Shown: one piece after another, positions 54,018 to 62,578 of the stretch
Layout of the letters: each line of letters starts with the position of its first letter
Numbering within the stretch: position 1 is the first letter of the stretch
DNA from: an uncultured Flavobacteriaceae bacterium
Lineage (GTDB): Bacteria > Bacteroidota > Bacteroidia > Flavobacteriales > Flavobacteriaceae
Reading direction: 5' to 3'
NCBI GenBank assembly: GCA_937901915.1
Contig: CALGUD010000149.1
Coordinates: 1-64,000 of the forward strand
Length of the DNA: 64,000 nt
Made by a program: the position numbers and the translations under genes
Notes under the pieces: model-generated
The model's database searches: none
What the model saw: the letters and a program-made list of their open reading frames with translations, nothing else
What the model was told of the DNA's origin: nothing

Positions 54018-54638
54018 TTATTCTATCGTGAACCTGATCGCATCATATGAGCCGGATTTGATTCCAATCAATCCATACCTGGTTTCGCCTTTTTCAATAA
54101 CTGTCCCGTGAATATTATAACTCATCATTTCAGATTTGAATTTTTTATTGGCAGAACCGGCTGCTATCATATTTCCTCCGGCTAATCCAGGCCCTAGGAT
54201 TAAACCTATAGGAAAAGAACTTGTTTGCTCTTCGAACCCATTAGAATTTCTTTCAGTTGTATAAAAGTTTATTGGTGTTAGCAACAAATAAAATAAATAT
54301 GTTGCTGGACTTTGTTTAAGATTTTTATAAACTTTTTCATTTTCCATTACATAAATTTCGTTTCCATTTTCATAAATGAGCTTTATATCTTTTCCAAAGA
54401 CCAAATCCTTTTCAGAATTATTCGTGATTTTAACAGCAACTAATTTTACTCCTTTTTTCACTTCTTTCTTTGCATATTTTTTGTCTAGTAAATCATACTT
54501 ATATTGTAAAGAAACATTGTCTGCAAAATTATTTGAAATATAATTTATGGTTTCAGGTTCTATAATCTTGTACCCGGAAGCACAACTATTTAAGAATATT
54601 ATTATAAGTAGGAAGGTAGTAGTTTTTAATAATCTCAT
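54018..54638 (-). CDS. Hypothetical lipoprotein
   Basis: A 206-residue lipoprotein (leader ending IFLNSC, Cys19). The body is charged, with a beta pattern (VAVKITNNSEKDLVFGKDI) and a hydrophobic glycine-rich patch (FPIGLILGPGLAGGNMIAAG, about 145-164) that could be a membrane-associated hairpin. No family recognised. Convergent with the AI-2E permease gene. Confidence 0.65.
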   Translation of the reverse strand: MRLLKTTTFLLIIIFLNSCASGYKIIEPETINYISNNFADNVSLQYKYDLLDKKYAKKEVKKGVKLVAVKITNNSEKDLVFGKDIKLIYENGNEIYVMENEKVYKNLKQSPATYLFYLLLTPINFYTTERNSNGFEEQTSSFPIGLILGPGLAGGNMIAAGSANKKFKSEMMSYNIHGTVIEKGETRYGLIGIKSGSYDAIRFTIE

Positions 54639-54820
54639 TTTTATTTTTATATATTAATATGAGTTGTGGGGCAAAATATGTTCGTCCAATAGGAAATTTG
54701 GTAAAACTAATCGAGCGAAAGATAGTTTTTTTTTGGATTTTGAAAATAAAAGGTAAAGCTTTTATAAATACAGTTTTAATCCTTATTTATAGATATAAAA
54801 GGAACATTATAATTTTAGCT

Positions 54821-56356
54821 CTATTGCGCCTTGTCCACTACAATTCTTTCATCCCTGTTCGCAACTTCCCAAGCTGTATGAAATATTAGTTTTGTCCTGT
54901 TCGCAAGCAAGTCATAATTTATTTTATCGGGAGTATCACCTGGTTTATGATAATCTTCATGGGTTCCGTTAAAATAAAATATTACAGGAATATTATTTTT
55001 AGCAAAATTATAATGATCACTTCGGTAATAAAAACGGTTGGGGTCATTATCGTCATTAAAAGTATAGTCTATTTCGATATTTGTATATTTATTATTTACT
55101 TCAGACGATACATTATGTAGGTCGGTGCTTAATTTATCAGAACCTATTAAATAAATATAATTCCTTTCCCCTTTTCGTTTCGGATCAATTCTGCCAATCA
55201 TATCTATATTAAGATTGCAAACAGTATTTTCTAATGGAAAAATGGGATTATCGGCATAATATTCGGATCCTAAAAGTCCTTCTTCCTCTGCAGTAACATG
55301 TAAAAAAACTATAGATCGCCTCGGGCCATTACCTTCATCCTTGGCTTTTTTAAATGCTTCGGCTATTTCCAATATTGCAACATTACCACTTCCGTCGTCA
55401 TCGGCACCATTATTTATTTCCCCATTAGGTGAAATTCCTATGTGATCCAGGTGTGCAGATATTACAATATACTCTTCTGGCTTTTCTGAACCTTTTATTA
55501 CGGCTACAACGTTTTCAGAATCAATATTCTTCTCGCTGTTTTCATATGTCAGTTCTATTTTATTGTTCAGGGTTTTAGGAGTGTTTTCAGTTAATATTTG
55601 TGGATAAAGGAATGTGGCAACTTCTTCATTAATAAAAAGCTTAGCATTATTTTTCTCTTCATTTTTTAAGCTCATGCTACCATGGTCTGAGGATTTATAA
55701 TAATCATACCGGCTCTTAATGCGGTTGTAATAATCATTATCAAAATAAATAATACCTAACGCCCCTTTTTCAGTTGCAATTTCTATACGATCTGCTAAAG
55801 TTTCACTCCAACTATTCCATTTTTTTGTGCTTTCAGGGAGTTTATCTGCTTCGGGTACTCCTGCTTTCATAAGCACAAATTTATTTTTAACATCAACATT
55901 TTTGTAATCGGAATAATCTCCATCAACAATTCCGTATCCTACATATACTATTTCATGCAGTCCTTTAACAGGCGCAGAAAATGTAATTATACCATTGCCA
56001 ATTTCGAAAGAATTGTTTCCAATTATAATCTCCCCTTCCGGAGTTTCATACTGAGCTAAAGGGACCTTTTGAAAATAATTATTATTTGGTTGAGCAGCAG
56101 GGATTCCCTGCTCTTCATAATGCTTTTTTAAGTATTCTACAGCCTTTTTTTGTCCGGAGGCACCGGTTTTCCGGCCTTCAAAGTCATCAGAGGCATAAGT
56201 GTACAGATGTTCTTTAAGTTCTTCTTCTGTAATTGTGTTTGCATATTTTATTTCCCCTGTTGGAAGTTTTTTGTTTTTGTCATTACCGGAAACGGACTTT
56301 TGAGAGCTATTGCAGGATAGGGCTATTAAAAAAAGCCCGAATATTACTTTATTCAT
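54821..56356 (-). CDS. M28-family zinc metallopeptidase, lipoprotein
   Basis: A 511-residue lipoprotein (MNKVIFGLFLIALSCNSSQ leader, Cys14). It has a PA-domain-like insert (about 130-230) and the M28 aminopeptidase core: SAHLDHIGIS (His, Asp ligands), NGADDDGSGNVAILEIAEAF, VTAEEEGLLGSEYY (catalytic Glu), NIDMIGRID and HEDYHKPGDTPDKI (last His). It should cleave N-terminal residues from peptides at the envelope. The longer frame to 56467 is rejected because a TATATTTG promoter box lies inside it. Confidence 0.9.
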   Translation of the reverse strand: MNKVIFGLFLIALSCNSSQKSVSGNDKNKKLPTGEIKYANTITEEELKEHLYTYASDDFEGRKTGASGQKKAVEYLKKHYEEQGIPAAQPNNNYFQKVPLAQYETPEGEIIIGNNSFEIGNGIITFSAPVKGLHEIVYVGYGIVDGDYSDYKNVDVKNKFVLMKAGVPEADKLPESTKKWNSWSETLADRIEIATEKGALGIIYFDNDYYNRIKSRYDYYKSSDHGSMSLKNEEKNNAKLFINEEVATFLYPQILTENTPKTLNNKIELTYENSEKNIDSENVVAVIKGSEKPEEYIVISAHLDHIGISPNGEINNGADDDGSGNVAILEIAEAFKKAKDEGNGPRRSIVFLHVTAEEEGLLGSEYYADNPIFPLENTVCNLNIDMIGRIDPKRKGERNYIYLIGSDKLSTDLHNVSSEVNNKYTNIEIDYTFNDDNDPNRFYYRSDHYNFAKNNIPVIFYFNGTHEDYHKPGDTPDKINYDLLANRTKLIFHTAWEVANRDERIVVDKAQ

Positions 56357-56370
56357 TGTCAATGTTTTTT

Positions 56371-56398
56371 CAAATATACCCAAAAAATAAAGTATCAA
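56371..56398 (-). promoter_or_regulatory. Candidate promoter of the M28 peptidase gene
   Basis: Reading leftward: TTG (56398-56396), 17 bases, TATATTTG (56378-56371). The predicted start is just upstream of the ATG at 56356, which supports that start codon. Confidence 0.5.
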
Positions 56399-56484
56399 CT
56401 TCAAATTTTTAACAAAAACGCTTCTAAAAGCAAATAAATTTTTAAGTTGTTTTTTAATTATTCGCAAGTCCTCTTTTCAAGATT

Positions 56485-57990
56485 TTAAATTTCTCTTCTA
56501 TCTTTGTTTTTATCCCCTATGTATTTTATTTTTCCTTTATCTAAAACAATCATTTTATTTATCCATAGCGGAACCTCATTTTTATTATGGGTCACATAAA
56601 TGAGTGTAAAATTTATGAATTGGTTTATTTGAAAGAGTAATGAAATAAATAGCGCGGTCTGTTTTTGATCTAAACCCTGGCATGGTTCATCAAGTATCAG
56701 AAGAGGAGGGAGTTTAATCAAAGCCCTGGCCAGAAGCAAAGATCTCTGTTCGCCTAATGAAATATTTACATACGCACTTTCTGAAAGATGTGAAATATTA
56801 AGCAAATTCATCCATTTTTCTGCCATCTCCACTTGATTTTTTGAATCACTCAATGAAAAACCCACCTCATCATTTATACCGGAAGTAATAACGTCAATAC
56901 ATGAGAGTTTACTATATATATTTTTTTTGCTTTTTAAACCCGGTATGGAGTTGTTAATTCCCTGTCCACGTAAAAAATAGGAGTGTAGTTCCGGCGATAC
57001 GAAACCTATGTTTTTTTTGATATCCCAAATACTTTCTCCACTGCCTCGTTTGTTATCAAATAAAATTATGTTATTGGCATACCCCTGCGGATTATCGGCT
57101 GTGATTAAGCTTAACAAAGTCGTTTTTCCGGCCCCGTTATCACCAGATAGCACCCACTTCTCTCCATTTTTTATAGTCCAGTTTATATTAGTTAATATTT
57201 TTTTTCCTTCAGTAGAAACATTCACATTATTCATTCTGATAATTGTATTAAATGTTTTTTTGTGATTAAAGTTGAGATCATTAAATACATCTTTATTAAT
57301 AGGGTACTCATATCCTTCTGAAGTTTGTTTTTCGAATCTGGAAAGAGGAAGATATTGCCTCATTTCACCATCTTTAAGTTCAAGAATAAATTCTGTTCCT
57401 ACAAAAATTTCATCTTCATTGCAAATAATGGCAATTATTTTCTTTTGCTTTTTTAAGTGAAGTATTACTTGATGTAATATTTTTTTTGATTCGGTGTCTA
57501 AACCTGTAAATGGTTGATCAAATACTAGTAAATCTGAGTTTTTAAGTAAGGAAGCTGCAATTTGCGTTCGTTTTCTTTCTCCATTACTTAGGTGTAATAA
57601 TTTAGTATTTGTCAGTAAGTCGAGTTTTAAATCCGAAATTATTCTATCCGTTTCAGACCCGTTGATGTTGTTAAGGTAGTTTTTTACTGTTGGCAAACTT
57701 TCATTATTATATTCATATCTTGAACTGTAATGTGTGCTCTTTTGTTGAGAAACATTTAAAAAATCTTCTTGCTGTGGAATATAGGTTGCATGATTTATAT
57801 TTTTATTAATTATGCCCTGGTTGGTTTGGATATTTCCTGATAGCACATTTCCTAATGTGGTTTTTCCGCTTCCGGAAGGACCAGTAATTGCTAAAATTTC
57901 ACCTTCATTTATATTAAAAGATATGTTTTTCAATATAGACTTTGAGTTCAATTCGACTGCTATATTGTTTACTGAGATGTATTTTTTCAT
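56485..57990 (-). CDS. Tandem ABC ATPase (ModF/PhrA-like), first half degenerate
   Basis: A 501-residue soluble protein with two ABC cassettes, like ModF. First half: Walker A GPSGSGKTTLG (37-47), signature LSNGERKRTQIA (134-145), then Walker B LLVFDQPFTGLD, where the catalytic Glu is Gln159, and the switch His is Asn191 (IIAIICNEDEI). Second half is intact: GDNGAGKTTLL, SLGEQRSLLLARAL, LLILDEPCQGLD and VTHNKNEV. It lacks ABC-F tRNA linker and no permease gene is adjacent. Whether it serves molybdate or another process is unknown. Confidence 0.8.
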   Translation of the reverse strand: MKKYISVNNIAVELNSKSILKNISFNINEGEILAITGPSGSGKTTLGNVLSGNIQTNQGIINKNINHATYIPQQEDFLNVSQQKSTHYSSRYEYNNESLPTVKNYLNNINGSETDRIISDLKLDLLTNTKLLHLSNGERKRTQIAASLLKNSDLLVFDQPFTGLDTESKKILHQVILHLKKQKKIIAIICNEDEIFVGTEFILELKDGEMRQYLPLSRFEKQTSEGYEYPINKDVFNDLNFNHKKTFNTIIRMNNVNVSTEGKKILTNINWTIKNGEKWVLSGDNGAGKTTLLSLITADNPQGYANNIILFDNKRGSGESIWDIKKNIGFVSPELHSYFLRGQGINNSIPGLKSKKNIYSKLSCIDVITSGINDEVGFSLSDSKNQVEMAEKWMNLLNISHLSESAYVNISLGEQRSLLLARALIKLPPLLILDEPCQGLDQKQTALFISLLFQINQFINFTLIYVTHNKNEVPLWINKMIVLDKGKIKYIGDKNKDRREI

Positions 57991-58080
57991 ATATTAACAA
58001 TAACTATTTGAATTAAATTTAATCGTTTTTACAGTAACATAATTTTTTTTGAATATATATATTGGTTTCAAAAATAATAT

Positions 58081-58929
58081 ATGAGGGAAAGATTGCTAAA
58101 ATTATGGAAAGCTGTGAAATTGACAGTCACTGAGTTTCTTGATGCAGATCCTTTTCTCTATAGTGCTTCAATTTCATTCTATACCTTGTTCAGTTTACCT
58201 CCGGTTTTATTTGTTATGGTTCAGATTGCAGGTTATTTTTGGGGTGATGAAGCAGTCTCTGAGGAATTGTTTAACCAAATAAATAATGTAGTAGGAAACA
58301 AAGCGGCAACTACAATTCAGGAATTGCTAGCCAATGTTGATACCGAAAGCTCTGGTGTCTGGGGAACTATTTTGAGTATTGTTTTGTTACTTGTAGCTAC
58401 TACCACTGTATTTATTTCTATTCAAAAAGGACTTAATGCAGTATGGGGCATACAAACAGCACCAGAAAATCAAATTGTTAAAATGTTAGTCGACAGATTA
58501 CGCTCTTTTACAACTGTGGTTGCACTTGGGTTTCTTATGATTGTTTCTTTAATAACTGACACGGTTTTATTGTTAGTAATGGATAATCTAAAAAGTGTCT
58601 TTCCGGAAATCACGGTTTATTTTGCTCGGATTATAAACTGGTTACTTTCTTTAGCTTTATCTGCTTTTTTATTTACATATCTTTTTGTGGTATTACCGGA
58701 CACTAAAATAAGATGGAAATATGGATTTTATGGTGGTGTTATAACCGCTGGGTTGTTTTTTATTGGAAGGTACTTTATTAGTCTTTACATTTCTACATCA
58801 ACCATGGATACTACATATGGTGCAGCAGGATCATTAGTATTAATACTGCTATGGGTGTATTACAGTTCTCTCATTTTACTTCTGGGTGGGAAAATCACTG
58901 AAATGCATATCAGGAAAAAAATTAAATGA
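58081..58929 (+). CDS. YihY/BrkB-family inner-membrane protein
   Basis: A 282-residue protein with six membrane helices of the YihY (formerly RNase BN) family: DADPFLYSASISFYTLFSLPPVLFVM in outline, TTTVFISIQKGLNAVWGIQ, LPDTKIRWKYGFYGGVITAGLFF and YGAAGSLVLILLWVYYSSLILLLG. No enzymatic role is established. Divergent from the ABC ATPase gene; first in a rightward run with the CsbD gene about 95 bases later. Confidence 0.88.
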   Translation: MRERLLKLWKAVKLTVTEFLDADPFLYSASISFYTLFSLPPVLFVMVQIAGYFWGDEAVSEELFNQINNVVGNKAATTIQELLANVDTESSGVWGTILSIVLLLVATTTVFISIQKGLNAVWGIQTAPENQIVKMLVDRLRSFTTVVALGFLMIVSLITDTVLLLVMDNLKSVFPEITVYFARIINWLLSLALSAFLFTYLFVVLPDTKIRWKYGFYGGVITAGLFFIGRYFISLYISTSTMDTTYGAAGSLVLILLWVYYSSLILLLGGKITEMHIRKKIK

Positions 58930-59024
58930 TATTTTCAATTGAGTCAATAATTCAATTTTTGAAAGCAATAGTAATGCTTGAATGTTATTAAATTTAGAAT
59001 ATAAACATTTAAAACAAGCATATT

Positions 59025-59210
59025 ATGAACAATGATCAGTTAAAAGGTAAGTGGAATAAAATTAAAGGTGAGTTTAAACAAAAGTATGGAAAACTTACTG
59101 ATGATGATGTTGCATATACTGAAGGAAAATTCGATGAGATGTTAGGAAGGCTGCAGGAAAAAACCGGTAGAAGCAAAGAAAAGCTAAAAGAAGAAATAGA
59201 TAATTGGTAG
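59025..59210 (+). CDS. CsbD-family stress protein
   Basis: A 61-residue hydrophilic protein with the CsbD signature: NNDQLKGKWNKIKGEFKQKYG, LTDDDVAYTEGKFDEMLGRLQEKTG. CsbD-like proteins are general stress proteins of unknown mechanism, abundant under osmotic or starvation stress. It precedes the SPW/VKOR operon. Confidence 0.92.
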   Translation: MNNDQLKGKWNKIKGEFKQKYGKLTDDDVAYTEGKFDEMLGRLQEKTGRSKEKLKEEIDNW

Positions 59211-59251
59211 CCACCCCTGCCGGTATTAATTAAAAAAAAGTTGCTATGAAA

Positions 59252-59284
59252 AAGGCCACCAATTTAGGTTGGTGGTCTTTTTTT
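59252..59284 (+). terminator. Intrinsic terminator of the CsbD gene
   Basis: AAGGCCACCAA pairs with TTGGTGGTCTT (one wobble pair) and is followed by a T run. It separates the CsbD gene from the SPW/VKOR gene, although read-through is possible. Confidence 0.85.
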
Positions 59285-59321
59285 GATGTTTTTAGAAATA
59301 AAAAATTGTAAAACTAACTCT

Positions 59322-60821
59322 ATGGAAAACCACGACAAGGGTATGGGTTCAAGAGGGGTAACACGGCCAATGTCCGATTCTGGCTCCCATGATGATGGGC
59401 ATGAGTCACATGAAGGTCATGAAATGGACAGAGAAAAAATGCTTCACAAACATCATGAGCAAACTTTATGGATTTATTGGTTGTTAATCATACTCGGAAC
59501 ATGGATGCTTACATCTCCTTTTACATTTAGTTATGGAAAGGATATTGTACAGCCATCTGGCGGACGATCTATCTGGCTAAGTGATGAGATGCGTGTGCTG
59601 GCAATGCAATGGAGTGATATTATAAGTGGGTTACTGCTTATTATTTTTGGTTGGCGATCGCTTACACCCAATAGGCCGGTTAGTCTTTGGATAGCATGTT
59701 TTGTGGGGATCTGGCTGAGTCTTGCTCCTATTATTTTCTGGGCGCCTAATTCATTTATTTTTATAAATGGAACTTATACCGGGGCTTTGGTAATTGCCTT
59801 AACAATACTTATCCCTGGAATGCCCAATATGATCAAATATATGAAAATGGGATCTGAAGTTCCACCGGGATGGTCATATAACCCATCCAGTTGGCCACAA
59901 CGTTGGATTATGATTGTGTTGGGATTTTTCGGATGGATTGTGTCACGGTACCTCGGTGCATTTCAAATGGGATATATTGACTATGCCTGGGATCCGTTTT
60001 TTGGAGAAAGTACTATGAAAGTATTAAATTCCAGTATGTCTCACTCCTTACCTGTTTCAGATGGGGCTTTTGGTGCTTTTGCTTATACACTGGAATTTCT
60101 AATGGGGTGGATGGGGAGTCCGTCCAGATGGAGAACTATGCCCTGGATGGTAGCCCTTTTTGGCATTCTTGTAATTCCTTTGGGGTTAGTCCATATTTTC
60201 TTGGTGATATCACAACCGGTATTAGTAGGAGAGTGGTGTACATTTTGCCTGTTGGCGGCAGCCATTATGCTACCTATGATCCCTCTGGAACTTGATGAAG
60301 TTATAGCTATGGGGCAACATATGGTTCAGTCCAAGCACCGTGGCGATTCGTTATGGAAAGTATTCTGGAAAGGCGGAGAGCCATTTGAGAAAAATGAAGA
60401 TAAGAGGTCTCCGGCACTTACGGACTTGCCAAATAAACCTATGGAAGTTTTTAAATCTTCCGTATGGGGAATAAGTATTCCATGGACACTGGGTTTATCG
60501 ACAATAGCAGGGATTGCTGTAATGGTGGCTCCTTCAATCTTTGGAATAAGTATAGAAACAACAGCCGCTGATATCTTCCATTTAAGCGGAGCTCTTATTA
60601 TAGTAACGTCTGTAATTTGTATGGGGGAAGTTGTACGAACAGGTCGTTATTTTAATATTTTGTTAGGGATGATATTGGTAGTATGCCCCTGGTTTATAGA
60701 AACCAGTAATATAGGGTTAAGCATTACCGGTGTTATTACCGGACTTGTTGTGTCAGGGCTTTCAATTCCCAGAGGGCCTAAAAAAGAAAAGTATGGTTTA
60801 TGGGATCAATATGTGAAATAA
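59322..60821 (+). CDS. SPW-VKOR-SPW membrane protein with His-rich N-terminus
   Basis: A 499-residue multi-helix membrane protein. Residues 17-47 are rich in His, Asp and Glu (SHDDGHESHEGHEMD). Residues about 50-170 are an SPW-like four-helix unit (WMLTSPFTFSYG, WSDIISGLLLIIFGW). Residues about 195-330 are a VKOR-like bundle ending in the redox motif WCTFC (Cys306, Cys309) and IPLELDEVIAMGQH. Residues about 380-490 are a second SPW-like unit. The loop cysteine pair used by classical VKOR to pass electrons is absent (STMKVLNSSMSHSLPVSD). ATG at 59322 chosen; the operon continues with two more genes. Confidence 0.82.
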   Translation: MENHDKGMGSRGVTRPMSDSGSHDDGHESHEGHEMDREKMLHKHHEQTLWIYWLLIILGTWMLTSPFTFSYGKDIVQPSGGRSIWLSDEMRVLAMQWSDIISGLLLIIFGWRSLTPNRPVSLWIACFVGIWLSLAPIIFWAPNSFIFINGTYTGALVIALTILIPGMPNMIKYMKMGSEVPPGWSYNPSSWPQRWIMIVLGFFGWIVSRYLGAFQMGYIDYAWDPFFGESTMKVLNSSMSHSLPVSDGAFGAFAYTLEFLMGWMGSPSRWRTMPWMVALFGILVIPLGLVHIFLVISQPVLVGEWCTFCLLAAAIMLPMIPLELDEVIAMGQHMVQSKHRGDSLWKVFWKGGEPFEKNEDKRSPALTDLPNKPMEVFKSSVWGISIPWTLGLSTIAGIAVMVAPSIFGISIETTAADIFHLSGALIIVTSVICMGEVVRTGRYFNILLGMILVVCPWFIETSNIGLSITGVITGLVVSGLSIPRGPKKEKYGLWDQYVK

Positions 60822-60837
60822 CTAAAAAAATTAAACT

Positions 60838-61473
60838 ATGGGTATAGTAGATTGGTTAAACAAATTAAAAAAAGAAAAAAAAGTATTGGAAGGAGATGCT
60901 GTTAAAAACAAAACTTATTCCAGTAACAATGTGTATCCTACAAATGAAATTGCAGTTAAAGAATTTCATAGAGCTAAGGAAAAACTATTTAATGTAAACA
61001 AGTGGTCTGAATTACCTGGGATATCATCATCTTTTCAATTATATAGTTCAAGGGGTGAAAAAATACATGCATTGAAACCCGAAGTTGGCAATTATGTAAA
61101 AATTGTCTTGCCAGCACCTGCTTTGGAAAATTGGGTCAATGTAATTGATATTAAAGAGCATCAAAACTCAGCAGAATTCACAGTGAGCCCAAGCCCCAAC
61201 CCTACGGAAAAAGAGAAAGGCCAGGAAGAGATCGAACATTTTTTTATAGATGAAGCTACCAGTACATTTAAAGTGGAACTTCAAAACAAAACACTTTATG
61301 CACATGAAATTGGGAAAAATGAGGGTATAAACAATGAGGGGGCAGAAGCTGGAAAGCGAAAATTAATCAATACGTTGGTGGCAGAAGGAGGTTGGGCCGG
61401 ATTTCAAAAATTTCAGTGGAAAAAATTAACGGATTACCTGGTTCATCAAATAGAAATAGAAGAGAAAAATTAA
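60838..61473 (+). CDS. Unknown soluble protein in the SPW/VKOR operon
   Basis: A 211-residue charged protein with no signal peptide or membrane helix, except a Lys-rich amphipathic N-terminus (MGIVDWLNKLKKEKKVLEG). Middle strands (GNYVKIVLPAPALENWVNVIDI) and a Glu-rich segment follow. No cysteine is visible. It starts 16 bases after the VKOR-like gene, so it is likely co-expressed. I do not recognise a family. Confidence 0.65.
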   Translation: MGIVDWLNKLKKEKKVLEGDAVKNKTYSSNNVYPTNEIAVKEFHRAKEKLFNVNKWSELPGISSSFQLYSSRGEKIHALKPEVGNYVKIVLPAPALENWVNVIDIKEHQNSAEFTVSPSPNPTEKEKGQEEIEHFFIDEATSTFKVELQNKTLYAHEIGKNEGINNEGAEAGKRKLINTLVAEGGWAGFQKFQWKKLTDYLVHQIEIEEKN

Positions 61474-61522
61474 ATAAGTTACTAAGTATATTGAGTTAAT
61501 TAAGTTATTGGTTTTATAATAA

Positions 61523-61556
61523 ACTCATCACTCTTAACTCATCACTCTTAACTCAT
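61523..61556. repeat. Tandem 14-base repeat before the SDR gene
   Basis: ACTCATCACTCTTA occurs at 61523-61536 and 61537-61550, followed by a partial third copy (ACTCAT). It ends seven bases before the SDR start codon. Confidence 0.75.
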
Positions 61557-61562
61557 ATAAGT

Positions 61563-62555
61563 ATGTCAGAACATAAAGGAGTAGTAGTCATCACAGGGGC
61601 GTCTGCAGGAGTAGGGCGGGCATGTGTTCGTACTTTTGCAGATAATGGTTATGATATAGCACTTATTGCACGAGGTGTCGAAGGATTAGAAGGAGCTAAA
61701 AAGGAAGTGGAAGACAGAAATCAGAAAGCAGCTTATTATTCCTTGGATCTCGCAGATGCCAATGCAATTGAAGCTGCAACGGAAAGGATTGAACAGGAAT
61801 TAGGACCAATAAGCATTTGGGTTAATAATGCCATGAACAGTGTGTTCAGCCCGATTAAAGAAATGACACCCGAGGATTATAAGCGGGTAACGGAAGTTAC
61901 CTATCTCGGACAGGTTTATAGTGCTTTGTCAGCATTAAAAAGAATGAGACAACGTGATAAAGGAAAGATTGTTTTTGTTGGGTCTGCTCTAGCATACAGG
62001 GGAATACCGTTACAATCTGCCTATTGTGCAGCAAAACACGCTATAGAAGGTTTTTATGATTCTCTTCGTACGGAACTTATGCACGATAAGAGCAATGTAA
62101 AAATTTCCATCGTACAACTTCCTGCTTTAAATACTACCCAATTCGGGTTTGTAAAAAGTCGTTTACCCAATAAGCCACAACCTATGGGTACAATTTATCA
62201 ACCTGAGATAGCTGCGGATGCTATTTGTTTTGCTGCCCATAATGAACGCAGGGAAGTTATGGTGGGTTGGTCCACTCTGAAGGCCATTATTGGAAATAAA
62301 ATTGCCCCATGGTATGCGGACAGGGTATTGGCAAATAGTGCTTTTAAAGGCCAGCAAACTAATGAACCTGAAGATCCTGACAGAAAGCATAATTTATGGG
62401 AGCCTATTCCCGGGGACCATGGCGCCCATGGAAAGTTTGGTAAAAATGCCAAATCATTTAGCATGCAATTATGGCTAACCAGGCACCGTTCTTACGTAAC
62501 CATAGTATTGCTTATAATTATTGCTTTATTAATCTATTTATTAGTTTCTGATTAA
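61563..62555 (+). CDS. Tail-anchored short-chain dehydrogenase (SDR)
   Basis: A 330-residue SDR. The nucleotide site TGASAGVGRACV (11-22) is typical; the catalytic set is Ser141 (GSALAY), Tyr154 and Lys158 (SAYCAAKHAI). It extends about 80 residues beyond a classical SDR and ends in a single hydrophobic helix (SYVTIVLLIIIALLIYLLVSD, 310-330), so it is probably anchored to the membrane by its C-terminus. The substrate is unknown. Third gene of the putative operon. Confidence 0.9.
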   Translation: MSEHKGVVVITGASAGVGRACVRTFADNGYDIALIARGVEGLEGAKKEVEDRNQKAAYYSLDLADANAIEAATERIEQELGPISIWVNNAMNSVFSPIKEMTPEDYKRVTEVTYLGQVYSALSALKRMRQRDKGKIVFVGSALAYRGIPLQSAYCAAKHAIEGFYDSLRTELMHDKSNVKISIVQLPALNTTQFGFVKSRLPNKPQPMGTIYQPEIAADAICFAAHNERREVMVGWSTLKAIIGNKIAPWYADRVLANSAFKGQQTNEPEDPDRKHNLWEPIPGDHGAHGKFGKNAKSFSMQLWLTRHRSYVTIVLLIIIALLIYLLVSD

Positions 62556-62578
62556 TTATTATAATGGTCTTTATTTCT

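Noticed and set aside
54659..54889. 76-codon plus-strand frame between the lipoprotein and M28 genes
   Set aside because: It overlaps the M28 coding end on the other strand and shows no coding-like pattern beyond AT-rich codons.
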